Positions 6,933 to 15,232 of a stretch of DNA of 17,529 bases are shown here, in pieces; positions within the stretch are counted from its first letter, which is position 1; each line of letters begins with the position of its first letter. The position numbers and the translations under genes are program-made. The notes under the pieces were generated by a model that was not told where the DNA came from, did no database searches, and worked only from the letters and a program-made list of their open reading frames with translations. The DNA is from an uncultured Elusimicrobium sp. (lineage in GTDB: Bacteria; Elusimicrobiota; Elusimicrobia; Elusimicrobiales; Elusimicrobiaceae), in NCBI GenBank assembly GCA_902767385.1, contig CACXHA010000034.1, positions 1 to 17,529 of the forward strand, in the 5' to 3' direction.

Positions 6933-7527
6933 TATCCGTCCGTTGGATCGCCTTGTGCGTGCATTAAAACGGCTGCCCGGCGTAGGACCGCGCCAGGCAG
7001 AACGTTTTGCGGCCTATTTTTTGCGTGCAAGCCAGGGGGAAGTGGACGAATTTATTACGGCGCTTAGCGAAGTGAAAAATTCAGTAGTGCTTTGCCCCAA
7101 GTGTTTTGCTTATAGTGAGGGCGGGCTGTGCGAAATTTGCCAAGATGCTTCGCGCGATGAGAGCCAAATTTGTGTAGTGGAAGACCCGCAAGATATTGAA
7201 GCTATTGAAAAAACAGGTGCTTATAAAGGATTGTATCACGTTTTGCATGGTGCTATTTCCCCGATGGAAGGACGCGGGGCCGAGCACGTGAAAGTGCGTG
7301 AATTATTGGCCCGCGTACAACAAGCAAGCCCCAAAATTAAAGAAATAATTTTAGCGACGGACCCGGATAGCGAAGGGGAAACAACCGCGTTGTATTTGGC
7401 CGATTTATTGCACGGACAAGTAGAACAAGTAACGCGCATTGGCTATGGGGTTCCCTTAGGCGGAGATATTGATTACATGGATGAGATGACGTTGGGGTAC
7501 TCGCTCAAAGGGCGCACTAAAATATAA
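6925..7527 (+). CDS. recR: recombination mediator protein RecR
   Basis: RecR, with RecO/RecF, helps RecA load onto gapped DNA. The 200 residues have standard length and layout: helix-hairpin-helix LKRLPGVGPRQAERFA (about 14-29), zinc finger C57-x2-C60...C69-x2-C72, Toprim domain starting ICVVEDPQDIEAIEKTG (82-98) with GLYHVLHGAISPMEG (102-116), ATDPDSEGETTALYLA (144-159) and the C-terminal GYGVPLGGDIDYMDEMTLGYSLKGR. The start is TTG at 6925, overlapping the dnaX stop by 8 bp; GGAGAG at 6915-6920 supports it, and no ATG lies near the expected N-terminus. dnaX-recR adjacency is common across bacteria and supports translational coupling. Confidence 0.95.
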   Translation: MLNIRPLDRLVRALKRLPGVGPRQAERFAAYFLRASQGEVDEFITALSEVKNSVVLCPKCFAYSEGGLCEICQDASRDESQICVVEDPQDIEAIEKTGAYKGLYHVLHGAISPMEGRGAEHVKVRELLARVQQASPKIKEIILATDPDSEGETTALYLADLLHGQVEQVTRIGYGVPLGGDIDYMDEMTLGYSLKGRTKI

Positions 7528-7558
7528 GTTTTCAGTTTGGCGTTTTTTCAATTCACTT

Positions 7559-9415
7559 ATGCATCCCGATATTTATAAACGCCCTCTTTTATTTCTGCTT
7601 ATTTCCCTGATGATAGGGATTTCTTTTTTCTGTAAACCCAAACCGGCTCCTCAAGATATTCACGCGTTTGTGCCGCAAAAAACAATCACGATTACCGGGC
7701 GTGTGGAAGGGTTTTATACAGCCAAACCCAAATCAAATAATGTCATTGTAAAAGTGCTTTCTGTGGACGGACAATCTGCCGGAGGAAAAGTATACGCGCG
7801 GTTGCCCGATTTTAAGCCACAATGGAAAGATACCTTGCAGATAACCGGACGGTTGCAAGAGCCGTATGGAATCGATTTAATCGGCAATTTTAACTGGCGG
7901 AAATATTTGGCACACAAGTACGTATTTACCGAAATAAAAAGTGAAGACGTGAGGGTAGTAAAACCGGCGGCGTGGCCCTGGCGCGTATTGCGTAGCGTGC
8001 GCGAAGATATTTTGCGCGTATTTAATGAAAGTTTTGAGTCTTCACTAGCGCACATTGCGGGGGGAGTATTACTGGGCGAGCGGGGCGATTTAACGCCACA
8101 GCTGTTTACTGCGTTTCAAGATAGCGGAGCGATCCACTTGTTGGTGGCTTCCGGCGGAAATGTGGGGTTTGTTACGCTGATGACCCTGGCGTTTTGCGGG
8201 TTATTAGGAATAGGGCGCAAGAAGGCGTTGTGGGTTACGTTGTTGGTGGCAGGGGGTTATACCCTGATCGCCGGAGCGGATGCCCCGCTCATGCGGGCGT
8301 ATTTTATGACAATCTGCGGCGTGGTAGGCTATTATTTGGGGCGCAACAGCGGCGTATGGCAAGGGCTTATCCTTTCGTGCGTGGTGATTTTAATTTGGCA
8401 GCCGGCCTCTTTGTTTGAGACGGGGTTTGAAATGTCTTTCTTGGCTACGGCGGGACTCATCCTGGGACTTGCTAATTACCCGGTGCCCACGCGGTGGCCG
8501 AAAATCGCGCGTTTTTTTGCACAAATTTTTGTGGCTACGCTATCGGTGCAGTTGGTGTTGCTCCCTATCTTTACCAATGTGTTTTATAAAGTTTCGTTGA
8601 CGGGAATTGCCGCTAATATGGTGCTGGTGCCGTTGGCGTCGGTGCTTTTGGCACTTAGTTTTGCCTATTACATATTAAGTGTTTTGCATGTAGGAATTTT
8701 GCTTTATTATCCGACGGTGTTTTTCTTGACCCTCTTTCAACAGTTGGTGGAATTTTTTGCCGGGTTTTCGTTTTCCGCTATTTCCGTAACGGCTTGGGGG
8801 GTGGGGACTATCGTGGTGTATTATGCGGCGTTATTTTGGGTGTTTCATCTGCCGCAAAAAAGGTTTGCCAAAAAATTGTTAATTCCGGTTATAGTAATCA
8901 TGATAGGGGCGTTGGGTCTGCAAATGTATAATAACAGACAAACCAAAGTGTATATTTTGGATGAGTGGTATAAAAATGCAGTGCTTGTAAAAACCGGTGA
9001 GAATGTGTTTGTGGTAGGGCCGCAACTGGATCCGGATAAAATCCAAAATGCGTTGCATAAACTAGGATATTTCAAGGCAAAAGCGGTGTTTATTACGGAT
9101 ACAAAGCCGTCTAAGTTTGACTATGCGGAGTTGGCTCCGCTCGTCGTTTATCCGTTTAAAAATAATTGGCCCGAAGAAACAGACTGGACATTTGGCAAAA
9201 CTTCCGTTAAACTAATATGGGGCCTGCATGAAACGCAAACCGGACGGTTGTGGCAAAATGTGGGGTATAGCGGTAGCGAAAAAGATGACGTTTCTTATTG
9301 TTTTCGCGTTAAAAAACAACCGGAGTTTTGTGTGGGGGCCGCGGCTAAATTTGTGCGCCTGGAAAACCGAATCCTTGAGCCGGTAGTCAACCAAACGGTG
9401 GAGGTGACGTTATGA
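7559..9415 (+). CDS. comEC: ComEC/Rec2-family DNA uptake channel protein, degenerate C-terminal domain
   Basis: ComEC forms the inner-membrane channel through which single-stranded DNA enters during natural transformation. The 618 residues show one N-terminal TM helix (about 9-24), a soluble OB-like domain (about 40-130) and a multi-helix competence domain. The core motifs are GGVLLGERGDL (168-178), AFQDSGAIHLLVASGGNVG (185-203), ADAPLMRAYFM (240-250) and FETGFEMSFLAT (286-297). The usual SGLH after HLL is SGGN here. The last 155 residues occupy the place of the metallo-beta-lactamase-like nuclease domain but lack its HxHxDH zinc motif and look shortened. No Shine-Dalgarno is seen before the ATG. 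It ends in an ATGA overlap with the deaminase gene. Family clear; real competence unproven. Confidence 0.88.
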   Translation: MHPDIYKRPLLFLLISLMIGISFFCKPKPAPQDIHAFVPQKTITITGRVEGFYTAKPKSNNVIVKVLSVDGQSAGGKVYARLPDFKPQWKDTLQITGRLQEPYGIDLIGNFNWRKYLAHKYVFTEIKSEDVRVVKPAAWPWRVLRSVREDILRVFNESFESSLAHIAGGVLLGERGDLTPQLFTAFQDSGAIHLLVASGGNVGFVTLMTLAFCGLLGIGRKKALWVTLLVAGGYTLIAGADAPLMRAYFMTICGVVGYYLGRNSGVWQGLILSCVVILIWQPASLFETGFEMSFLATAGLILGLANYPVPTRWPKIARFFAQIFVATLSVQLVLLPIFTNVFYKVSLTGIAANMVLVPLASVLLALSFAYYILSVLHVGILLYYPTVFFLTLFQQLVEFFAGFSFSAISVTAWGVGTIVVYYAALFWVFHLPQKRFAKKLLIPVIVIMIGALGLQMYNNRQTKVYILDEWYKNAVLVKTGENVFVVGPQLDPDKIQNALHKLGYFKAKAVFITDTKPSKFDYAELAPLVVYPFKNNWPEETDWTFGKTSVKLIWGLHETQTGRLWQNVGYSGSEKDDVSYCFRVKKQPEFCVGAAAKFVRLENRILEPVVNQTVEVTL

Positions 9416-9900
9416 AAAAAGATGATATTTTAAAACATATCCATTTTTTAAATGAGGCCATTAAAGAAGCCCGTAAAGGTATGAAATCCAATGCGGGAGG
9501 TCCGTTTGGGGCCGTTATCGTCAAAAACGGAAAAATTATTGCACGTGGGCATAATTGTGTAACTTCTACCAACGACCCAACCGCTCATGCCGAAATAACC
9601 GCGATTCGTGCCGCTTGCAAAAAATTAAAAAGTTTTGAGCTCAAAGGGTGCATTATTTACTCGTCCTGTGAACCTTGCCCGATGTGCTTGGGGGCTATTT
9701 ATTGGGCGCGACCAAAAGCGCTGTATTATGCGGCAGACCGCTTGCGGGCGGCGGCCTCTAACTTTGATGATGCGGTAATTTACCGTGAAGTTCCTTTGCC
9801 TCCCGGTAAACGGACGTTGCCTACGGTGTGTATTAAAATACCGGGCCATAATGTGCCGTTTGACGAATGGGACGTCAAAGAAAACAAGACGGAGTATTAA
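9412..9900 (+). CDS. guaD: guanine deaminase (GuaD-type cytidine deaminase fold)
   Basis: Zinc hydrolase predicted to deaminate guanine to xanthine in purine salvage or catabolism. The 162 residues carry TNDPTAHAEITAIRAAC with zinc ligand His59 and proton-shuttle Glu61, then SSCEPCPMCLGAIYWARPKALYYAA with Cys86 and Cys89. NFDDAVIYREV (117-127) and a C-terminal -EY ending also match my memory of Bacillus subtilis GuaD, which has SNDPTAHAE, a near-identical SCEPCPMC block, FDDSFIYKEI and a final KEY. The full-length similarity favours guanine over tRNA-adenosine (TadA) or cytosine deaminase. GGAGGTGA at 9400-9407 is the strongest Shine-Dalgarno in the window, and the ATGA overlap couples it to comEC. 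Confidence 0.85.
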   Translation: MKKDDILKHIHFLNEAIKEARKGMKSNAGGPFGAVIVKNGKIIARGHNCVTSTNDPTAHAEITAIRAACKKLKSFELKGCIIYSSCEPCPMCLGAIYWARPKALYYAADRLRAAASNFDDAVIYREVPLPPGKRTLPTVCIKIPGHNVPFDEWDVKENKTEY

Positions 9901-9917
9901 AAAGCTACAATATAAGT

Positions 9918-10613
9918 ATGCCTCAGTATTTTGCCGATATTAAACCGACGGAATTCTTTTTAACGGATGCGGAAGCGCACCACGCGTGCGTGGTTGCGCG
10001 TCATAAAGAGGGAGATGTGATCCGAGTGTTTGACGGTACGGGCAGACAGTTTATGGGGTGCATTGAAAAAGTACAAAAAAAGTTTGTGCGCGGCACCCTT
10101 TTAAACCCATGCCCGGTACGCAAGGTGGCACTTGATTTAACGTTAGCGTTTGTGCCTAACTCCCGCACTGGGTTGGAAGAAGTGTTAGACAAAGGAACCC
10201 AACTGGGCGTAAGCGCATTTTTGCCGATACTTTCCGCGCGCAGCGAATATGATGTTCTAAAAAAATTCGACGGCAAAAACGAACGGTGGCACCAAATTAT
10301 GGTGTCTGCTTGCAAACAATGCGATACTCCGTTTATTCCGCAAATTTTGCCGCCTGTAAAGTTTGAACAAGCTCTTGCGCAAACCGGGCCGGCTTTGCTG
10401 GCTTATGAGGCCGAATTTACGCACACACTTTTTTGGGGCATGGCGCAACTTAAAAACCCGCGTGCGGTGCGTGTGTATGTGGGCCCGGCGGGCGGGTGGA
10501 CGGAAGAGGAAGTTTCGTTCGCCAAAAAATGCGGCGTGTTGCCTGTTACTCTGGGCGTAAATATCTTACGCGCCGAAACGGCGTGCCTGGCGGTGGCGGC
10601 TAAATTATTATGA
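9918..10613 (+). CDS. rsmE: 16S rRNA (uracil-1498-N3)-methyltransferase
   Basis: RsmE is a SPOUT-class SAM-dependent methyltransferase that makes m3U1498 in 16S rRNA. The 231-residue form starts MPQYFADIKP, the usual N-terminus. An N-terminal PUA-like domain (about 1-70, including LTDAEAHHACVVARHKEGDVIRVFDG) precedes the knot domain with LDKGTQLGVSAFLPI (90-104), NERWHQIMVSACKQC (121-135), VGPAGGWTEEEV (188-199) and LGVNILRAETACLA (212-225). The common GPEGGF is GPAGGW here. I rejected an in-frame ATG at 9867 because it lies inside the deaminase gene and adds a tail without family similarity. No Shine-Dalgarno is visible; TACAAT at 9906-9911 sits 7 nt ahead. The stop overlaps the mtaB start (ATGA). 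Confidence 0.92.
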   Translation: MPQYFADIKPTEFFLTDAEAHHACVVARHKEGDVIRVFDGTGRQFMGCIEKVQKKFVRGTLLNPCPVRKVALDLTLAFVPNSRTGLEEVLDKGTQLGVSAFLPILSARSEYDVLKKFDGKNERWHQIMVSACKQCDTPFIPQILPPVKFEQALAQTGPALLAYEAEFTHTLFWGMAQLKNPRAVRVYVGPAGGWTEEEVSFAKKCGVLPVTLGVNILRAETACLAVAAKLL

Positions 10614-11839
10614 GCACTTTTTTTATTAAAACTTTCGGCTGCCGCGTTAATCAAGTAGAAAGCCAGGCTATTTTGGAACAATTTAAACGTGCCGGATTGG
10701 TACCCGCCGAAAGTTTTGAAACGGCGGATATTTGTTTACTAAATACTTGTAGCGTTACCCACCAAGCCGATAAAGATGTAGAAAAATTGATTCGCCAAAT
10801 TGTACGCCGCAACCCTCACGCGCGGCTGGTGTTAACCGGCTGCTATGCGGCTACCCATGGGGCGCATATTCAGCAAGCATTCCCGACGGCAGAAATTGTA
10901 GGGAAGTATGATTTGGGGAACGCCTTATTTGGACAAGAAGATATTTGTTGGACGGTGTCCGGCCATGAAGGGCACAGCCGCGCGTTTATTAAAATCCAGG
11001 ACGGGTGCGATAATTTTTGTTCGTACTGCATTGTGCCGTATGCGCGCTCGGAAAAACGTTCTAAACCCCTGGCAGAGGTGTTAAGTGAAATTACGCAACT
11101 AGTTCAAAACGGATTTTTGGAAATTGTGCTGACCGGAATTAATATCGGTAATTATTTGTGCCCCAAAACCGGGGCCGATTTGGCGGCGTTGTGTGAACAA
11201 ATTGCACAACTGCCGGGTAAATTCCGCGTGCGGTTTTCTTCCATAGAATTGCCGACGGTAACGGACGCAATTATTGCGCAAATGCGTAAAAACTCAAAGC
11301 GGTTTTGCAATTATTTTCACTTACCGTTGCAAGCAGGGTGCGATAAAGTTTTGGCTGACATGAACCGGCACTACACGACGGCCGATTATGCCAAACGCGT
11401 GGAAGATTTGCGCCGGGAAGTGCCGCAAATCGGTATTTTTGCAGACGTTATTGCCGGATATCCCACCGAAACGGAAACCGATTTTGAAACGACCTATGCG
11501 TTTATTAAAACACAACGCTTAGCCGGGTTGCATGTGTTTAGTTATTCCCCGCGCCCCGGTACACCGGCCGCCCAACTGCCGCAACTTCCACCCGAAGAAA
11601 TTAAACGACGCGCCGATAAATTGCGCACCCTGGACAAAGAATTACGCACCGCCTTTGCGGATAGTTTGGTAGGCACGCAGCAAGAAGTATTTATAGAAGA
11701 GAAAAAGAGAGGGGCGGTGCATGGCATAACTTCTAATTTTCAACAAGTGTTACTTCCCCAAAACACCCAAGCACATGGTTTGGTGCAAGTGCAAATTATG
11801 CGTGCACAAGAAAATGTGTGCTACGGCGAAGTGATTTAA
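10610..11839 (+). CDS. mtaB: tRNA t6A37 methylthiotransferase MtaB
   Basis: Radical-SAM enzyme that converts t6A to ms2t6A at position 37 of tRNAs decoding ANN codons. The 409 residues fit the MiaB/MtaB class. The N-terminal UPF0004 domain binds one [4Fe-4S] cluster through Cys11, Cys47 and Cys78. The radical-SAM domain carries C133-x3-C137-x2-C140 in GCDNFCSYCIVPYARS. A shortened TRAM-like tail is present (about 345-409). The start KTFGCRVNQVESQ and the motif LTGINIGNY favour MtaB over MiaB or RimO. It overlaps rsmE by 4 bp and is the last gene of the + strand run; pairing with rsmE makes a small RNA-modification block. No terminator is visible downstream. Confidence 0.9.
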   Translation: MSTFFIKTFGCRVNQVESQAILEQFKRAGLVPAESFETADICLLNTCSVTHQADKDVEKLIRQIVRRNPHARLVLTGCYAATHGAHIQQAFPTAEIVGKYDLGNALFGQEDICWTVSGHEGHSRAFIKIQDGCDNFCSYCIVPYARSEKRSKPLAEVLSEITQLVQNGFLEIVLTGINIGNYLCPKTGADLAALCEQIAQLPGKFRVRFSSIELPTVTDAIIAQMRKNSKRFCNYFHLPLQAGCDKVLADMNRHYTTADYAKRVEDLRREVPQIGIFADVIAGYPTETETDFETTYAFIKTQRLAGLHVFSYSPRPGTPAAQLPQLPPEEIKRRADKLRTLDKELRTAFADSLVGTQQEVFIEEKKRGAVHGITSNFQQVLLPQNTQAHGLVQVQIMRAQENVCYGEVI

Positions 11840-11854
11840 AATCTACACCCCTTT

Positions 11855-13279
11855 TTATAATTTCATGGGAAGTTTGCCAACCGGCTCAAACATACCCATT
11901 ACACATTCTGCGGCGGCTTGTTGAAATACCGGCGAGGGACTAAAGGCCAGCAGTTGGCCTTCTGTGTTTACGTTGCGGGCAGCAAAGGGATTAGCAAAAC
12001 AAATCAGTAGCGTGCGGCGTACATTTTTAACAGCATTATTTACAAATTGGGTTTCTTCTTCGGTAAGACCAATCTTGCCCGAAAAGGGTTTATAGCGGCG
12101 CCAAAATAAAATAATTAGCGTATCTGTTTCGTCCGGGGTTTTGAAATCTTCGGTGATAATTCCGTAAGCGCGCAAAGTGTCAATAAACGGAACGGAAGAA
12201 AAATTTTCATCATTTCCCACGTTTAATAAGTGTACCGTATCTCCCGGCTCTACTGGCGGGAAATGCCCTAAGGGAACAAGCGCTTTGCGCGCAACTCGTT
12301 GCGAAAATTCCGTAGCCGAAAACGGAATTTTTCGTGCCGTAGCGGCCAGTTCATCTGCCTGGGCGCAAAGCTCGTTAAGTACCCGTTCGGCCCGCTTCAA
12401 AGTTTCGTCCGGAAATACCTGTAATTTCAAAAATTCAATGAGTTCAAGAGGGTTTTGCGGTACTAAAAGAATATGAGCGCCGGCGTCTAAAGCTTGCAGG
12501 GCGGCTTGTTTTTCGTCCCCCAGCGCCTTCATAAGAAGAGCGTCTGTACATACGCAGCGGGTAAAACCCAGGGCTTCTTGTAACAAACCATGGATAATTA
12601 TTTTAGAAACGGAAGCCGGGTTTTTATCATCGAGCGTAGGGATCAGTAAATGCCCTATCATCACACTATGAGCCAAAGGTAAAAGGTGTGTAAAAGGAAC
12701 CAGTGTTTCGGTTTGTAGCTGGGTAAGCGTATCGGTTACTACCGGCATAGCCATGTGGGAATCGGTCGTTGTATTACCATGACCCGGAAAATGCTTTAAA
12801 CAGTTCAGCACGCCGCCTTGTGCAAGGCCTTTCATAAACGCACCGGCCAGGCGGGCAACTTGTTGGGGGTCGGCGCCAAAAGAACGAGTGTTTACAATGG
12901 GATTGGCGGCGTTATTGGCTAAGTCCACGACCGGGGCAAACACCCAATCTACTCCAATGCTTAATGCCTCACGCGCAGTAATGTATCCCTTTTCTAATGC
13001 CAACGCTTCATCATCTGTGGCACCCAAAGCCAAATTAGAAGGCAAAAGTTCGGCGTCCGGCAGCCAACGGCCCAGGCCGTCTTCGTAATCTGCGGCTATT
13101 AAAATGCGCGGTAATGGGGAAGCCGCGCGCAATTTGCGCGTTAGCGTGGCTACCTTGGTTTTGGTTCCGCCGTAAAGGCAAAAACCACCTACTCCGGCGC
13201 GTGCCAACGCGAGGGCTTCTTCTTCGGAGGTTTTGTCAAACCAAAACCCGGGGAATACTAAACGGGCGGTATTAAGCAT
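11855..13279 (-). CDS. nagZ: beta-N-acetylglucosaminidase NagZ (GH3)
   Basis: Cytoplasmic glycoside hydrolase family 3 enzyme that removes GlcNAc from GlcNAc-anhydroMurNAc(-peptide) during peptidoglycan recycling. The 474 residues lack a signal peptide. The TIM-barrel domain has AADYEDGLGRWLP (62-74), KHFPGHGNTTTDSH (162-175) with the general acid/base His175 on its flexible loop, and CTDALLM with the nucleophile at Asp246. These positions lie close to His176 and Asp248 of the Salmonella enzyme. Residues about 350-474 form an extra C-terminal domain, longer than the single-domain enterobacterial NagZ and more like two-domain homologues. It overlaps anmK by 8 bp and is the last gene of the recycling operon. 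Function is strongly supported by context. Confidence 0.92.
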   Translation of the reverse strand: MLNTARLVFPGFWFDKTSEEEALALARAGVGGFCLYGGTKTKVATLTRKLRAASPLPRILIAADYEDGLGRWLPDAELLPSNLALGATDDEALALEKGYITAREALSIGVDWVFAPVVDLANNAANPIVNTRSFGADPQQVARLAGAFMKGLAQGGVLNCLKHFPGHGNTTTDSHMAMPVVTDTLTQLQTETLVPFTHLLPLAHSVMIGHLLIPTLDDKNPASVSKIIIHGLLQEALGFTRCVCTDALLMKALGDEKQAALQALDAGAHILLVPQNPLELIEFLKLQVFPDETLKRAERVLNELCAQADELAATARKIPFSATEFSQRVARKALVPLGHFPPVEPGDTVHLLNVGNDENFSSVPFIDTLRAYGIITEDFKTPDETDTLIILFWRRYKPFSGKIGLTEEETQFVNNAVKNVRRTLLICFANPFAARNVNTEGQLLAFSPSPVFQQAAAECVMGMFEPVGKLPMKL

Positions 13280-14354
13280 ATGTTATTTTCCCTAGGATAG
13301 CATTTTTTTGCGCCCCGGTGGCGGACGCACAGTGATTGGTTTTATGTTGTAAACACAACCAAGCAAACAAGGCAAAAGCCGCAGCTTCTTTGGCTTGCGG
13401 ATCAATGCCGTAGGCGGCGGAAGTGGTAATTTTTACAAGCGGCAAAAGCTCTTGTAAAAAGAGCAGGAGCGTTTTGTTATAACATCCGCCCCCGCTGACA
13501 ATGAGTTCTTTTTGAGCGGCTTTAGGCACAAAACAGAAAATATTTTGGGCGATACAAGCGGCGGTAAAATACGTAAGGGTGGCTAGTAAATCATGCGGGT
13601 TTTTAATGGGGAAATATTTTTTTAAATAAGCAGACCCGTACGTGTTTTTATCTAAACTTTTAGGCGGTTTTTGATTAAAAAATTTTTGCTTTAACAGTTT
13701 GTTTACAAGTGTTTTATCCGGTGTGCCTTGTGCGGCAAGAGCCCCATTTTTATCAAACGGTTTTTTAAAATAGTGTTGGCAGGCTAAATCCATAAGCGTA
13801 TTGCCGGGACCGCAGTCAAAACCGATGGTTTGGGTGTTTTTACCGATGACAGATAAGTTAGAAATGCCCCCGATATTAAGGAGCATTTTGGGAGATTTTT
13901 TCCCAAAAACATACTGGTCAAAAAAGGGAATCAAAGGGGCTCCCTGTCCACCTAATGCCATATCCATCGCTCGAAAATCACTCACTACTGGAACATGGAA
14001 CGTAGCCGCCAAAAAAGACGGTTCACCAATTTGCAGTGTGTTGGGCGGAGTATCTTGCGGGCCGTGATAAACGGTTTGCCCATGCAGGCCGACGGCCGCA
14101 ATTTGAGAAGACGACAAGTGAAAATCTTTTAAAAATTTTTTTACAGTTTGAGCGTAATGCATACCGATTTGGTAATGTAATTTGCTTAATTGGGGAGCGG
14201 TTAGCTTATATGCGCTTAAGAGTTTTTGTTGAAAAGTTTTTTCGTACGGATAGTTTTTAAAATGTACTATTTGAAACGGCTTTACACGCAGCGCACAAAC
14301 GGTAAGTCCGTCCGCGCTGGTACCACTCATAAGCCCTAAAACTAGTTTGTTCAT
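13272..14354 (-). CDS. anmK: anhydro-N-acetylmuramic acid kinase
   Basis: AnmK uses ATP to open the 1,6-anhydro ring and phosphorylate anhydroMurNAc, giving MurNAc-6-phosphate for MurQ. The 360 residues match the family. Visible: GLMSGTSADGL (7-17, ATP-binding loop), GLHGQTVYH (89-97), IGEPSFLA (109-116), VSDFRAMDMALGGQGAPLIP (124-143), LLNIGGISNL (158-167), GFDCGPGN with catalytic Asp180, and PQAKEAAAFALFA near the C-terminus with the second acidic residue. The residue after DGL is Thr where many homologues have Asp. GGAGG about 7 nt before the ATG is a good ribosome site, and the start overlaps the murQ stop (ATGA). The middle is notably Lys-rich compared with nagZ. Confidence 0.94.
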   Translation of the reverse strand: MNKLVLGLMSGTSADGLTVCALRVKPFQIVHFKNYPYEKTFQQKLLSAYKLTAPQLSKLHYQIGMHYAQTVKKFLKDFHLSSSQIAAVGLHGQTVYHGPQDTPPNTLQIGEPSFLAATFHVPVVSDFRAMDMALGGQGAPLIPFFDQYVFGKKSPKMLLNIGGISNLSVIGKNTQTIGFDCGPGNTLMDLACQHYFKKPFDKNGALAAQGTPDKTLVNKLLKQKFFNQKPPKSLDKNTYGSAYLKKYFPIKNPHDLLATLTYFTAACIAQNIFCFVPKAAQKELIVSGGGCYNKTLLLFLQELLPLVKITTSAAYGIDPQAKEAAAFALFAWLCLQHKTNHCASATGAQKNAILGKITYA

Positions 14355-15232
14355 TTAAGTGCCTCCGCCAGGCGTCCGCCGGATTTTTGAAGCCGTTTTT
14401 GAGCTTGTGTGCGGGTACATTTTTTACGGTGCATGACAATGGCAGTTTTGACGTTTTTACCGGAGTCAGTTAATAAGCGATGGGCTGTTTTTTCGTCGGT
14501 ATGAGCTACCGTGCAAATAAGGCGTACGGCGCGCGAGATTAGTTTTTGATTGGTGGGTTGTACATCAATCATCAAATTTCCATACGTTTTGCCGCAAAGC
14601 ACCATAGCCCCGGTGGTAATTGCGTTAAGAGTCATTTTGGTCGCAGTTCCAGCTTTCATACGCGTGGACCCGGTAAGTGCTTCCGGCCCGGTAGGTAAAA
14701 AAATGTGAGTTTGTGCATGCGTGGTGTCCGCTTGGGCGTTACACGAAATAAGAGCCGTATGCGCGCCGATTTTGCGCGCTTGTTTAAGAGCCCCTTGCAC
14801 GTAGGGGGTATTGCCGCTGGCAGCCAGGCCGATTACATAATCTGCGGGGTGCGCATGACGCGCAATTTCTTGGGCGCCTTGTTTGGCGTTGTCTTCTGCC
14901 CCTTCCTGGGAACGAAATACGGCTTTTTTGCCACCGGCTATCAGCCCGATAATTTGAGAGGGTTTGGTGCCAAAAGTAGGCACGCATTCTACGGCCTCTA
15001 AAATTCCCAATCGGCCGCTTGTTCCCGCCCCTATAAAAATAATTTTGTGCCCGGTTGCGTACGTTTTAGCGGCCTGTACTAAAACAGCGGCAATTTCTTT
15101 GCCGGCACTTTTAACCGCACGCGCCGCGTTGAAATCTTCCGCGTTAAATGCGCGCGTGAGCTGACGGGGGGAAAGCGTATCTAACCCGGTCGTGCGGGGG
15201 TTGGTTTGTTCGGTAACAGGAAGTTTTTTCAT
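14351..15232 (-). CDS. murQ: N-acetylmuramic acid 6-phosphate etherase
   Basis: MurQ removes the D-lactyl ether from MurNAc-6-phosphate to give GlcNAc-6-phosphate, the step after AnmK. The 293-residue SIS-domain protein has TEQTNPRTTGLDTLSP (7-22), IFIGAGTSGRLGILEAVECVPTFG (65-88) with catalytic-type Glu82, EGAED (110-114) with the second Glu at 113, GLAASGNTPYV (135-145) and TGSTRMKAGTATKMTLN (187-203). The C-terminal part contains the helical cap expected for the family. Start and stop both sit in ATGA overlaps, with the permease upstream and anmK downstream. Product fate (NagA, GlmM or glycolysis) lies outside the window. Confidence 0.95.
   Translation of the reverse strand: MKKLPVTEQTNPRTTGLDTLSPRQLTRAFNAEDFNAARAVKSAGKEIAAVLVQAAKTYATGHKIIFIGAGTSGRLGILEAVECVPTFGTKPSQIIGLIAGGKKAVFRSQEGAEDNAKQGAQEIARHAHPADYVIGLAASGNTPYVQGALKQARKIGAHTALISCNAQADTTHAQTHIFLPTGPEALTGSTRMKAGTATKMTLNAITTGAMVLCGKTYGNLMIDVQPTNQKLISRAVRLICTVAHTDEKTAHRLLTDSGKNVKTAIVMHRKKCTRTQAQKRLQKSGGRLAEALK

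Noticed and set aside
7559..9415. comEC as a pseudogene
   Set aside because: The frame is intact over 618 codons, core motifs are kept and the gene is overlapped by the next one.
9867..9917. Upstream in-frame start for rsmE inside the deaminase gene
   Set aside because: The added 17 residues do not resemble RsmE, while MPQYFADIKP matches the family start.
13272..14354. anmK as a horizontally acquired insert because of its Lys-rich, AT-richer middle
   Set aside because: It has exact ATGA and 8-bp overlaps with both neighbours and belongs to the same pathway, so composition alone is too weak.
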